Assembly: GCA_044228695.1 (NCBI GenBank)
Contig: JBGAUK010000111.1
Coordinates: 1 to 9,944, forward strand
Reading direction: 5' to 3'
DNA length: 9,944 nt
DNA from: M0108 sp044228695
GTDB taxonomy: Bacteria; Pseudomonadota; Gammaproteobacteria; Chromatiales; Chromatiaceae
Below the pieces are notes generated by a model, which saw nothing but the letters and a program-made list of their open reading frames with translations, made no database searches and had not been told where the DNA came from. Each line of letters opens with the position of its first letter. The first letter of the stretch is position 1. Shown here piece by piece: positions 1 through 7,787 of this stretch. The position numbers and the translations under genes are program-made.

Positions 1-1704
1 GAAGGCGCCTTGGTCCTCTTCCGGCAGGAAGCCGGTGGGGGTGACCTTGAACAGCCAACCGGTGGCCAACCCAATGCCGGCCACTAGCACCAGCACCAGG
101 ATCGAGACCCGCACCAAGCGCACGACGATGGCGGCATAGCCATCGCGAATGCCATCGATGCCGCGCATCACCATGCCCATGAGCCCGCGCCTGTGGCCGC
201 CAGGCTTGAGCAGGATGGCGCACAGGGCCGGCGATAGGGTCAGGGCGTTGATGGCCGAGATCAGCATGGAGAAGGCGACCACGGCGGCGAACTGCTGGAA
301 GAGCTGACCCGTGATGCCGGGGATGAAGGCCACCGGCAGGAAGACCGAGAGCAGTACCAGGGTGATGGCGATGATGGGCGCGGTGATTTGGGTCATGGCC
401 TTCTTGGCCGCCGCGCGGGGGTCGAGGCCCTCGGTCTCCATGATGTGCTCCACCGCCTCGACGACCACGATGGCGTCGTCCACCACGATGCCGATGGCCA
501 GCACCACCGCGAGCAGGGAGATGGTGTTGGCGGAGAAGCCGATCATGAGCAGGAAGGCAAAGGTCCCGATCAGGGCCACCGGGACGGCGATCAAGGGGAT
601 CAGGGTGGCCCGCCAACTGCCGAGGAACAGAAACACCACCAGGATGACCAGGATAAAGGCCTCGAACAGGGTGTGGATGACCTTCTCGATACTGGCGTTG
701 ACGAAGTCCGTGGTGTCGTACATGACCACGTAGTCGAGGTCGTCCGGGAAGCGCTCGGACAGATGCTCCATGGCGGCCTTGATGCCCGCGGCGGTGGCCA
801 CGGCGTTGGCCCCGGGGGCGAGATAGATGGCCATGGCCGCGGTGTCGCTAGCGTCGAGTCGGCTGAAGGAGTCGCGCTGTTTGGAGCCCAACTCCACCCG
901 ACCGACATCACTGACCCGTACGGTGGAGCCGTCCGGGTTGGCGCGCACCACGATCTTCTCGAACTCCTTGACGTCGGTCAGGCGGCCCTGGGTCTGGAGG
1001 GTGATCTGGAACTGTTGGTCCGGGGTCATGGGCTGGGAGCCGATGCGCCCGACCGCGGCCTGAATGTTCTGGCCCTGGATGGCGGAGATCACATCGGCGG
1101 GGGCGAGCCCCAGGGCGGTCAGCCGGTCCGACTCCAGCCAGATGCGCATGCTGTAGTCGAGGGGACCGAACAGGAAGACCTCGCCGACGCCGGAGACCCG
1201 CGCCAGGGTATCGACCACATTGATGGTCGCGTAGTTACTCAGGAAGAGGGCGTCGTAGGACTCCTTGGGCGAGGTCAGAGCCACCACCTGCAGCATGGCG
1301 GTGGACTTCTTTTTCACCGTCAATCCCTGGCGTTTGACCTCCTCGGGGAGCTGGGCGGTGGCCTGGTTGACCCGGTTCTGGACATTAACGGTGTTGATGT
1401 CCGGGTCCGTGCCCAGGGCAAAGGACACGGTGAGCGTATAGCTGCCGTCGTTGGCGCTGCTCGACTTCATGTACAGCATCTTGTCGACGCCGTTGACCTT
1501 TGACTCGATGGGCTGACCGACGGTGGACTCCACCACGGCCGCGGAGGCACCCGGATAACTGGTGGTCACCGAGACCTGGGGCGGAACAATGTCGGGAAAC
1601 TGGGCCACCGGGATCGCCGTAATGGCGATCAGCCCGGCGATGGTCAACACTACCGAGATGACAATGGATAGCCTCGGGCGGTCGATGAAGACGTCGGAGA
1701 TCAT
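1..1704 (-). CDS. RND (HAE1 family) multidrug efflux inner-membrane transporter, C-terminus missing at window edge
   Basis: This is the proton-driven inner-membrane pump of a tripartite RND exporter. I translated 568 codons with no stop or frameshift; the family is about 1,030-1,060 aa, so roughly the first half is present and the rest lies beyond the left edge. It opens with a cytoplasmic FIDRPR segment and TM1, then the porter-domain start (AIPVAQFPDIVPPQ, SYPGA). The TM4 signature VLAIGIVVDDAIVVVE places two adjacent Asp at residues 409-410, matching the proton-relay pair of AcrB. Later landmarks are PVAFIPGITGQ, LTLSPALCAILLKP and PTGFLPEEDQGAF, where the window ends. The start ATG (1704) overlaps the adaptor's TGA in an ATGA junction, so translation is probably coupled. 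The sequence recalls the MexF/OqxB/BpeF branch, but substrate cannot be read from it. Family call very sure; subfamily tentative. Confidence 0.96.
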   Translation of the reverse strand, partial: MISDVFIDRPRLSIVISVVLTIAGLIAITAIPVAQFPDIVPPQVSVTTSYPGASAAVVESTVGQPIESKVNGVDKMLYMKSSSANDGSYTLTVSFALGTDPDINTVNVQNRVNQATAQLPEEVKRQGLTVKKKSTAMLQVVALTSPKESYDALFLSNYATINVVDTLARVSGVGEVFLFGPLDYSMRIWLESDRLTALGLAPADVISAIQGQNIQAAVGRIGSQPMTPDQQFQITLQTQGRLTDVKEFEKIVVRANPDGSTVRVSDVGRVELGSKQRDSFSRLDASDTAAMAIYLAPGANAVATAAGIKAAMEHLSERFPDDLDYVVMYDTTDFVNASIEKVIHTLFEAFILVILVVFLFLGSWRATLIPLIAVPVALIGTFAFLLMIGFSANTISLLAVVLAIGIVVDDAIVVVEAVEHIMETEGLDPRAAAKKAMTQITAPIIAITLVLLSVFLPVAFIPGITGQLFQQFAAVVAFSMLISAINALTLSPALCAILLKPGGHRRGLMGMVMRGIDGIRDGYAAIVVRLVRVSILVLVLVAGIGLATGWLFKVTPTGFLPEEDQGAF

Positions 1705-2897
1705 TCGGAGTTACCCCCGGCATCCGCCGCCGGCGCCACCCCAACCGCGGGCGCCACGGCCTGGGGCGGAGCGGCACTCACCACCTGCCCGGGTCGCACT
1801 TTCTGGATGCCCTCGGTCAGCACAAGCTCACCCTCCTTGAGCCCACTGAGCACCACGGTATTCGACCCTTGCATGGGACCGGTCTGGATACGGCGCATCT
1901 GCACCTTCTGGTCGGCGTCCAGGACTAGGACAAAGACCCCTTGCTGATCGACCTGCAGACTGGCCTGGGGAATCAGGATGGCCGACGCGGGCTCTTCTTC
2001 CGCCAGAAGGACGCTGAGATACTGGCCATCCGAAAGCAGACCATCCGGGTTAGGAAATGCCGCGCGCACCAGCATGGTGTCGGTGCCTGGGTTCGTGGTC
2101 ACATCGACAAAATCGAGGCGACCGAGCTGGTCGTAGAGGCTGCCATCCGGGAGCCGGGCGTGCGCGATCAACTCCTTGGCCTCGCCGCCGTTGGCCGCTG
2201 CGCGTTGCCGCGCGTCCAAGAGTTCACGCTGGGTCACCGGAAAGAAGACATGAATGGGGTCCTGACTAACCAGGGTGGCCAGGACCCCGGAGGCGGGGCC
2301 GACCAGGTTGCCCACCGTCAGCGCCGCCCGGCCAATGCGCCCCGCCACCGGGGCCTTGATCTGGGTGTAGTCCAAATTGAGCCGGGCCGCCGTCAGGGCC
2401 GCCTGGGCCTGTTCGCTACTCGCCACCGCCACCCGATGGGCGGCGCGTAGCTTGTCCACCTCCGCCGCCGACATATTTTTCTGCTTCAGGAGCTCCTCGC
2501 CCCGGGAAAACTGGGCGCGGGCATTCTCCACCTCGGCCTGGGCCTTGGCCAAATCCGCCTCGCGCTGCTGGACGATGGCCTGATATTGCTCGGGCTCAAT
2601 AGCAAAGAGAACCTCGTCCACCTTCACCTCCTGGCCCTCGGTGAACCGCCGTTCCTTGAGAAACCCCTCGACCCTTGCCCTCAGTTCCACCTTGTCCACG
2701 GCCGCTACCCGGCCCATGAAGGTCACCTGTTGTTCGACCGGCTTCATGACAGCGGCCATGACCTCGACAGTGGGTGCCGACGTATCCTGAAGCACCGGCC
2801 CATCCCCCTGGCCGCAACCGGCAACCAGGAGGGGAATGGCGATAGCGGCGAGCCAAAAGGAGGAGCGGGTGGGAGGCTTGCGGGGCATGAGAGGCAT
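1701..2897 (-). CDS. RND efflux periplasmic adaptor (membrane fusion protein), lipoprotein
   Basis: This AcrA/MexE-type adaptor links the RND pump to an outer-membrane channel. I chose the ATG at 2897 (398 aa) over a start 15 codons upstream (2942) because GGAG lies 7 nt before it and the resulting N-terminus is a clean lipoprotein signal: MPRK, a hydrophobic stretch, then LVAGC with Cys28 as the lipidation site. The order is the first lipoyl half (about 70-100), a helical hairpin rich in Ala/Glu/Gln (about 103-172), the second lipoyl half with YTQIKAPVAGRIG (about 177-189), a beta-barrel, a membrane-proximal domain, and an Ala/Pro-rich tail from about residue 375. Length is normal for the family. 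It is first in the operon, followed directly by the pump gene. No TetR or LysR regulator sits beside it in this window. Confidence 0.95.
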   Translation of the reverse strand: MPLMPRKPPTRSSFWLAAIAIPLLVAGCGQGDGPVLQDTSAPTVEVMAAVMKPVEQQVTFMGRVAAVDKVELRARVEGFLKERRFTEGQEVKVDEVLFAIEPEQYQAIVQQREADLAKAQAEVENARAQFSRGEELLKQKNMSAAEVDKLRAAHRVAVASSEQAQAALTAARLNLDYTQIKAPVAGRIGRAALTVGNLVGPASGVLATLVSQDPIHVFFPVTQRELLDARQRAAANGGEAKELIAHARLPDGSLYDQLGRLDFVDVTTNPGTDTMLVRAAFPNPDGLLSDGQYLSVLLAEEEPASAILIPQASLQVDQQGVFVLVLDADQKVQMRRIQTGPMQGSNTVVLSGLKEGELVLTEGIQKVRPGQVVSAAPPQAVAPAVGVAPAADAGGNSE

Positions 2898-2904
2898 GGG
2901 GGTA

Positions 2905-2908
2905 CTCC
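2905..2908 (-). promoter_or_regulatory. Ribosome binding site that decides the adaptor start
   Basis: GGAG on the minus strand is 7 nt upstream of the ATG at 2897. The longer candidate start at 2942 would place extra charged residues (MCENYSLIRPRR) before the lipoprotein signal, which is less likely. Confidence 0.65.
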
Positions 2909-2924
2909 GGCGCGGACGGATCAA

Positions 2925-2953
2925 TGAATAATTCTCACACATCCCCTAGCCAA
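2925..2953 (-). promoter_or_regulatory. Weak candidate sigma70 promoter for the efflux operon
   Basis: On the minus strand, TTGGCT (4 of 6 to consensus) and TATTCA (3 of 6) are separated by 17 nt, just upstream of the adaptor start. The match is poor and could be chance; it is listed because it lies in the only upstream gap available to this operon. Confidence 0.22.
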
Positions 2954-3060
2954 TCGCGAGTGTTGCTTGCCGCTTGACGATAGCCCGCGCCAATGCGATG
3001 GTTCTCCCGAGCGTAATGAAGTCCCCGAAACTTTAAGCCTATTCATTCATGAGGTGAAAA

Positions 3061-3342
3061 ATGACGAATTCGGAAAAAGATGCCGGTCTCATCGAGGTAT
3101 TGGTCCAACGGCTGGAGCAACAGCGCCTGCCCCGAGCCCTGGATCTCAAGGCCCTGGTCGATCGCGGCGAACGGCTGAGCGACCTGGATATCTCCTTCCT
3201 GGCAGAAGCGCTTCAGGATGCCAGCGATGTCAAACCTTTTTTTGACCAGCACCCCGAATGGCAGGACCTGGCCGGTCAGGTGGTACATCTTTATAAGGAA
3301 ATTACTACCAAGGCCTTGGAGAACGAGCAAGGAGCCGCCTAG
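3061..3342 (+). CDS. Small hypothetical protein, 93 aa
   Basis: I do not recognise a family. The protein is acidic, soluble and predicted largely helical, with no signal peptide, membrane segment or cysteine. Landmarks are an N-terminal helix with QRLEQQRLPRAL (about 16-27), a central stretch ERLSDLDISFLAEALQD (about 37-53) and FFDQHPEWQDLAGQV (about 60-74). GAGGTG ends 4 nt before the ATG and supports the start. Codon use matches the neighbours. It lies 42 nt upstream of the next hypothetical gene on the same strand, so the two are probably co-transcribed and may share a role. A 483-aa antisense frame covers it but has shadow-type composition. Confidence 0.8.
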   Translation: MTNSEKDAGLIEVLVQRLEQQRLPRALDLKALVDRGERLSDLDISFLAEALQDASDVKPFFDQHPEWQDLAGQVVHLYKEITTKALENEQGAA

Positions 3343-3384
3343 CCTGATGTCAGTCTGTACGCCTTTTGACGGGAGGACCTGGAG

Positions 3385-4473
3385 ATGACCGCAAGCGAGA
3401 GCCACGGCTCTTTGGTTCATGGATTCCTGGGACAGGTGCGTGGTTGGCTCGCGGCGCGCGGCGCGGCGCGGCAGCTTGAGCGCGAGCGGGCCAAGGCCCT
3501 GGCCGATGCGGTCGAGGAGGTCATCGCCGGCGTCGAGCCCAAACTTCGGGCCGTCAGCGGCTATCAGGGCAAGCTGGGCCCGGAAATCCAGCGCTTCCTG
3601 GATTTCGTCACCGCCATCATCGCCCAACTGCCACCCGCCATCGAACTGAGCCGCGCCGCCTGGCGGACGGATCCCCAGGTCAACGCCTTCTTCGCGGCCG
3701 CCAAGGACCTGCCCCTCTGCCTCTCCCGCGCGCCCGAACTGAGTGACTACTTCGAACGCGAGCCCCTCGCGACCGAGGCCTATTGCATCATGACCTCGAC
3801 CCGCGCCGAGCGACAGGTCTTCGGCATCGGCCTCCAGGGCGATACGCTGCAACGGGACCTGGCCCAGACCAGTGTCGGCTTCGTGGAACCTCTCATCCTG
3901 GCGCCATCGCCTTCCGAGGAGGCGGTGCGCAAGGAGGCCCTGAACCGCGCCCTGCACCTCTTTATCGGCTTTGCCCAGGCGCAGGTCGCCGAGACGCTTG
4001 GCCAACGCGAGGGTCTGGACCATGAGCGCCATATCCATGAGGTGCGTCTGCGCAGCCTGCGCACCCGCGCACGCGGCCTGGACGCGGATGGAAAGCTGCG
4101 GGACGAGATCCAGGCCGTCGAGAACAGCCTGGCGGAAAATGCGCGCCAGATGGAGGCCTTGGGCGGACCCCTCATGAGTCTCGATGCCACCCTGGAACAG
4201 GTGCGGGCCCTGTTTGCGGCCCCCGGCGATCAGATTCACCTCGCCCACATCCCCCTGCGCCTGGATCTTTTTGGGATCAAGCTCGACGAGGCCGCCCAAG
4301 ACAAGCCGCAGGCGCAGGTCAACGAACTCTCCCTGATCGAATTCACGGTTGGCTCGCGGCGCCGCGTCATCACCCTGGTGCGCTGTCCTCGGGGGGAAAT
4401 GCTGTCCTTGGAACAGGTGGTCGGGCAGGTGGACCCCTTCCTGGCCTCCCAACTCGGCATCCGGGGGATGTGA
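3385..4473 (+). CDS. Hypothetical cytoplasmic protein with central coiled coil, 362 aa
   Basis: I do not recognise a family. GGGAGG lies 8 nt before the ATG, which supports the start. The N-terminal 50 residues are Arg/Ala-rich and helical (WLAARGAARQLERERAKALA). Residues 60-135 look folded, with aromatic patches (QRFLDFVTAIIAQLPPAIEL, DYFEREP). A charged helical region at about 205-258 could form a coiled coil (HERHIHEVRLRSLRTRARG, then EIQAVENSLAENARQMEALG). A C-terminal part (about 285-362) has alternating hydrophobic strands (LRLDLFGIKL, LSLIEFTVGSRRRVITLVRC). There is no signal peptide or membrane segment and no catalytic motif I can name. The 93-aa gene lies 42 nt upstream; a binding-protein gene starts 68 nt downstream. 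Coding status is well supported, function unknown. Confidence 0.85.
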   Translation: MTASESHGSLVHGFLGQVRGWLAARGAARQLERERAKALADAVEEVIAGVEPKLRAVSGYQGKLGPEIQRFLDFVTAIIAQLPPAIELSRAAWRTDPQVNAFFAAAKDLPLCLSRAPELSDYFEREPLATEAYCIMTSTRAERQVFGIGLQGDTLQRDLAQTSVGFVEPLILAPSPSEEAVRKEALNRALHLFIGFAQAQVAETLGQREGLDHERHIHEVRLRSLRTRARGLDADGKLRDEIQAVENSLAENARQMEALGGPLMSLDATLEQVRALFAAPGDQIHLAHIPLRLDLFGIKLDEAAQDKPQAQVNELSLIEFTVGSRRRVITLVRCPRGEMLSLEQVVGQVDPFLASQLGIRGM

Positions 4474-4498
4474 CATCATCACCTTGCCAACCATGGCG

Positions 4499-4510
4499 CC
4501 CCGTACGGGG
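4499..4510. repeat. 12-bp perfect palindrome upstream of the binding-protein gene
   Basis: CCCCGTACGGGG is a perfect dyad with no spacer, in the 68-nt gap before the start at 4542. It has no following T-tract, so it is not a standard terminator. It could be a protein-binding site or part of an RNA stem, or chance in G+C-rich DNA. Confidence 0.3.
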
Positions 4511-4527
4511 GCTGGTGGGGGCCTGCT

Positions 4528-4533
4528 AAGGGG
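4528..4533 (+). promoter_or_regulatory. Ribosome binding site for a non-ATG start
   Basis: AAGGGG lies 8 nt before the TTG at 4542 and 14 nt before the alternative GTG at 4548. An in-frame TAA at 4527-4529 rules out any earlier start, so this gene must begin at TTG or GTG. Confidence 0.5.
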
Positions 4534-4541
4534 CCCGGGGG

Positions 4542-5576
4542 TTGCCCGTGCGGCCGAGTAACCTCACCCTGATCGCCGGCCTGCTCGCCCTGACCATGGG
4601 CCTGACCCCCGTGCTGGCGGGGGAGGTCCTGGAGGGCGTCAAATCCCGTGGCGTTTTGCGTTGCGGCGTCAGCGAGGGCATCCCCGGCTTTTCGGAACGG
4701 GACCCCGGCGGTCGCTGGCGGGGCCTGGACGCCGACTTCTGCCGGGCCGTGGCCGCCGCGGTGGTTGGCGACGGCGAAAAAGTCAAGTTCGTGCCCCTGT
4801 CGGCCGCGGAACGCTTTCCGGCCCTGCAGGCCCGCAAGATCGATCTCCTGACGCGCAACACCACCTGGACCCTGGTCCGGGAGGCGGTGATGGGGGTGCA
4901 GTTCACGGCCACCCTCTTTTACGACGGCCAGACCTTCATGGTACCCGCGGCTTCGCCGGTCCAACGGGCCACGGATCTCGACGGGGCCACCATCTGCGTC
5001 CAGAAGGGCACCACCAGCCTGCGCAATCTCCAACCCTACTTCACCCGCCAGGGGCTCAGGGTCAAGCCCCTGGTCATCGACTCCACCAAGGAGGCCGCCG
5101 AGGCCTTTTTCAGTGGCCGCTGTCAGGCCTACACCTCGGACAGCGGACAGCTCGCGGGGGTGAGGATCCTGGCGCCCGCTGGACGTTTAGCCTACCGTAT
5201 CCTCCCTGACGCCATCTCCAGCGAGCCCCTGGCCCCAGCGGTCTGGGGGGGTGACCAACAGTGGGCCACCATGGTCCGCTGGGTCCTGTTTGCCCTGGTT
5301 CACGCCGAGGCTCTGGGTATCACCCGCGTCCAGGCCAATGACCCGCCTGCGGACTATTTCGCCTCCCTCCTGCGTTGGGACGAACAGGAGGTGGACGCCC
5401 TGGCCAAAACCCTGGGGGTGCCCAAGGGCTGGGCGCTGCGTGCCCTGGCCACCGTCGGCAACTACGGCGAGCTCTTCGACCGCAACCTGGGGGCCGGCAG
5501 CGAGATCGGCCTGGAGCGCGGTCTCAACCGGCTCTGGCTGGATGGGGGCCTCATGTACGCCCCGCCCTACAAGTAA
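4542..5576 (+). CDS. Periplasmic amino-acid-binding protein, AapJ/BztA/YhdW type, without adjacent ABC permease
   Basis: This is a solute-binding protein of the polar/general amino-acid (PAAT) class. The start is TTG at 4542 (344 aa) or GTG at 4548; no ATG is possible. The signal peptide runs to LTPVLA, with cleavage likely after residue 26. The family-typical N-lobe follows: GVLRCGVSEGIPGFSERD (37-54), GLDADFCRAVAAAVVGD (61-77), ERFPALQARKIDLLTRNTTW (90-109). The second lobe has DLDGATICVQKGTTS (145-159) and SGRCQAYTSDSGQLAG (191-206). The C-terminus, NYGELFDRNLG to GLMYAPPYK, matches the YhdW/AapJ ending. Length is normal for the family. Such proteins usually precede aapQMP-like permease and ATPase genes. 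Here the next gene, 12 nt on, is a secondary-type transporter. Family sure; ligand unknown. Confidence 0.93.
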   Translation: MPVRPSNLTLIAGLLALTMGLTPVLAGEVLEGVKSRGVLRCGVSEGIPGFSERDPGGRWRGLDADFCRAVAAAVVGDGEKVKFVPLSAAERFPALQARKIDLLTRNTTWTLVREAVMGVQFTATLFYDGQTFMVPAASPVQRATDLDGATICVQKGTTSLRNLQPYFTRQGLRVKPLVIDSTKEAAEAFFSGRCQAYTSDSGQLAGVRILAPAGRLAYRILPDAISSEPLAPAVWGGDQQWATMVRWVLFALVHAEALGITRVQANDPPADYFASLLRWDEQEVDALAKTLGVPKGWALRALATVGNYGELFDRNLGAGSEIGLERGLNRLWLDGGLMYAPPYK

Positions 5577-5588
5577 TCAGGCCAGCGT

Positions 5589-6965
5589 ATGACCGACTTA
5601 CAGATCTACTTGACCATCGGGGTCTTCGCCAGCGTCATCCTGCTGATCGCCCTGGATGTGATCGACATGACGGTGGCCGCCCTGCTGGGCCTGTCCGTCC
5701 TGGTCCTGACGGGAGTCTTCGACCGGAATGACATGATGGAGACGGTCCGGGTCGCCAATGGCCCCATCGCCCTGCTGTTTGGGGGCATGGTGGTGGCACG
5801 GGTCCTGGCCAAGACCGGGCTTTTTGAACGGCTGGGCGCTGCCTTTCTGCGCGCCACGGGTGGCAGTGGCAAACGCTTCCTGCTTCTGCTGGTCGCCCTG
5901 GTGGCGCCGATTTGTGCCCTGCTCCCCAACGCTACCACCGTTATCCTGGTTGCCCCCATCATCCTGAGCGTCTGCCGGGCACTCAGGATCGACTTCGTTG
6001 GCCCGTTGATTCTCACCGCCCTCATCAGCAACTCGGCGGGCATGTTGACCCTGGTGGGTGATCCGGCCACCTTCCTGGTCGGTAGCTCCATCGGCCTCAC
6101 CTTCGGGGAATATCTGCGTACCGTGAGCCTGGGCGGCCTGCTGGCGGTCCTGGCCATCATCCCCCTGCTGCCCTTGCTGCTGCGAGACATCTGGCGCCTG
6201 CGTCTGGAGCTGCCCGACCCGGAACCCCCGAAGCCCCTGGAGCACCCGGGCTTCGGGATCTTCGCCCTGGGAGTGCTCCTGGTCATGGTGGCGCTTTTCC
6301 TCTTTGGCGAGAGCCTGCCGAGCTCGGTCCCGCCGCCCTCCGTCGCCATCATCGCCGCCAGCCTGGCCTTGCTGGTGATTCACGGCGCCCGGGTGGAGCC
6401 CGTTGACAACGTGCTGCGGGATGTAGACTGGAAGACCCTGATCTTTCTGGCCGCCATCTTTTCCCTGGTCCAGGCCTTCACCAAGACCGGACTGCTGCAG
6501 GGCATGTCCCTGCAACTCTATACCTGGTTTGGCGCCGAGATCACCCTGGTGGCCCTGGTCATGCTGGCCGGCATTGGCCTGCTATCGAGCCTGCTGGCCA
6601 ACATCCCCGTCGTGGCCGCCTCCCTCATCATGGCCAAGGGCTATCTGGTGGCCGCCCAGGTCGTGCCGGAGTTTGCCCTGGCCGCCAGCTTTACCGACTG
6701 GCCAGCGGCGACCCTGCCCCTCTTCATCGCCATGATGTTCGGCGCCACCCTGGGGGGCAATGCCACCCTGATCGGGGCCTCGGCCAACATCATCAGCGTC
6801 GGTATCTGCAACAGCCAGGGCGCCCATGTGAGCTTCCTGCGTTTCGCACGCTATGGCGTGCCCATTACCCTCGCCCAGCTTGCCATGGGCGCCCTCTATG
6901 TCCAGGCCTTGACCAGCATCCTCGGCGCCGAACCCCTACCCCCCTTGACGGAGATAATGCCATGA
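5589..6965 (+). CDS. ArsB/NhaD/SLC13 (ion transporter superfamily) inner-membrane transporter
   Basis: This is a polytopic transporter of 458 aa with about 10-12 hydrophobic segments, of the citrate/arsenite/Na+-proton antiporter-like group that includes ArsB, NhaD and the P protein. It has the two inverted-repeat-like signatures of that group: LPNATTVILVAPIIL (112-126) with LTLVGDPATFLVGSS (153-167), and LLANIPVVAASLIMAKG (335-351) with GGNATLIGASANIISVG (389-405). A hydrophilic loop DPEPPKPLEHPG (210-221) separates the halves. The ATG is 12 nt after the binding-protein stop, with only a weak Shine-Dalgarno, so coupled translation is likely. The substrate cannot be decided: dicarboxylate, Na+/H+, arsenite or an amino acid are all open. 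No ars genes are nearby, which argues mildly against arsenite. Confidence 0.9.
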   Translation: MTDLQIYLTIGVFASVILLIALDVIDMTVAALLGLSVLVLTGVFDRNDMMETVRVANGPIALLFGGMVVARVLAKTGLFERLGAAFLRATGGSGKRFLLLLVALVAPICALLPNATTVILVAPIILSVCRALRIDFVGPLILTALISNSAGMLTLVGDPATFLVGSSIGLTFGEYLRTVSLGGLLAVLAIIPLLPLLLRDIWRLRLELPDPEPPKPLEHPGFGIFALGVLLVMVALFLFGESLPSSVPPPSVAIIAASLALLVIHGARVEPVDNVLRDVDWKTLIFLAAIFSLVQAFTKTGLLQGMSLQLYTWFGAEITLVALVMLAGIGLLSSLLANIPVVAASLIMAKGYLVAAQVVPEFALAASFTDWPAATLPLFIAMMFGATLGGNATLIGASANIISVGICNSQGAHVSFLRFARYGVPITLAQLAMGALYVQALTSILGAEPLPPLTEIMP

Positions 6966-7774
6966 AACCTGTCCTCCTCCGGCTCGCCCGGCCGCTCCCA
7001 GCCCTGACCCTGGCCCTGCTGGCCACGGGCTGCGCCAACACCCCGGACTCCGGGTCCTCCGCCGTCCTCGGCAGTGGCACCGATGTCACCGTCAGCGATC
7101 CAGCCCGCCTGACCAAAAGTGGTTTTCTCAGTGATTACAAGCGACTGGCCCCCGTACCCTGGGCCGATGGCGTCCAATGCTGGAGCAATCCGCAACTGCA
7201 AGCGGGGACCTATGGCCAGGTACTCATCACCCGCATGAGTGTCAAGCTCAAGGACGGCCAGATGGATGGCATCGACCCCACCGACCTCAAGGCCCTGACG
7301 GACTATTTCCATCAGGCCCTGGTCAAGGCTCTGTCGCCCAAGTTCAAGGTCGTGGATAAGGCCGGACCGGGCGTGCTGGCCCTGCGCATTGCCCTGACCG
7401 ACCTGGTGCCGACCAAGGTGGGCGAAAGCGCCATCGGCACCCTGGTCCCCTATGGCTTCGTCGCCGAGATCGGGTCCGGGGCCGCGACCGGCCGGCCCGC
7501 CGGGTCCACCCCCTACCTGGGCGAGACCGGTATCGAGATGCAAGTCATCGATGGCGGCAACCAAAAGGTCCTCGCCGAGTGTCGTGATACCCAGATCGGC
7601 CGCAAGTACGCCGCGGATGACAAGAACGGGTTGGGTGGCGCCGTCCAGACCTGGACCAGCGGCTATGTCAACTCCTTCCAGGCCTGGGCCTACGCCAAGA
7701 ACGCCTTCGACAAATGGGCCGCCCTCATTGTCGAGCGTCTGGGCGCCCTGCGCGGGGCAAAGGCCAAATCTTAA
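6962..7774 (+). CDS. DUF3313 family lipoprotein
   Basis: This 270-aa lipoprotein starts in a 4-nt ATGA overlap with the transporter stop, so it is translationally coupled. The signal is MKPVLLRLARP, a Leu/Ala stretch, then LLATGC with Cys24 as the lipidation residue; Ala follows Cys, so outer-membrane sorting is expected. The DUF3313 hallmark SGFLSDYKRLAPVP (53-66) is followed by a strand and helix region (YGQVLITRMSVKL, DLKALTDYFHQALVKAL) and ALRIALTDLVPTK (140-152). The middle section is Gly-rich (161-190), and the C-terminal half has LAECRDTQIGRKYA (204-217) and WTSGYVNSFQAWA (231-243). The molecular role of DUF3313 proteins is not known to me. Its place behind the binding protein and transporter suggests an envelope role linked to the same unit. 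Confidence 0.88.
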   Translation: MKPVLLRLARPLPALTLALLATGCANTPDSGSSAVLGSGTDVTVSDPARLTKSGFLSDYKRLAPVPWADGVQCWSNPQLQAGTYGQVLITRMSVKLKDGQMDGIDPTDLKALTDYFHQALVKALSPKFKVVDKAGPGVLALRIALTDLVPTKVGESAIGTLVPYGFVAEIGSGAATGRPAGSTPYLGETGIEMQVIDGGNQKVLAECRDTQIGRKYAADDKNGLGGAVQTWTSGYVNSFQAWAYAKNAFDKWAALIVERLGALRGAKAKS

Positions 7775-7787
7775 GGAGCTTGCTCCA

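Larger units (their letters stand above)
2898..3060. other. Divergent intergenic region between the efflux operon and the hypothetical gene pair
   Basis: This 163-bp gap must hold promoters for both directions and is more A+T-rich than the flanking genes, especially at 2920-2940 and 3014-3060. On the plus strand TTGACG (2974-2979, 5 of 6 to a -35 box) is clear, but the hexamer 17 nt later (GATGGT) is a poor -10. I found no long palindrome that would mark a repressor operator, and no gene. Confidence 0.6.

Noticed and set aside
388..1503. A 371-aa plus-strand open frame
   Set aside because: It is antisense to the RND transporter, which has unmistakable family motifs in the opposite frame. The His/Gly/Asp-rich composition is a shadow signature.
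3043..4494. A 483-aa open frame on the minus strand covering both hypothetical genes
   Set aside because: Its composition (rich in Gln, Gly, His, Asp and Leu without domain structure) is typical of an antisense shadow of high-G+C coding DNA. The plus-strand genes have good ribosome binding sites and better codon bias.
5598..6515. A 305-aa minus-strand open frame
   Set aside because: It is antisense to the membrane transporter and very rich in Gln, Gly, Asp and His, as expected opposite Leu/Val/Ala-rich membrane helices.
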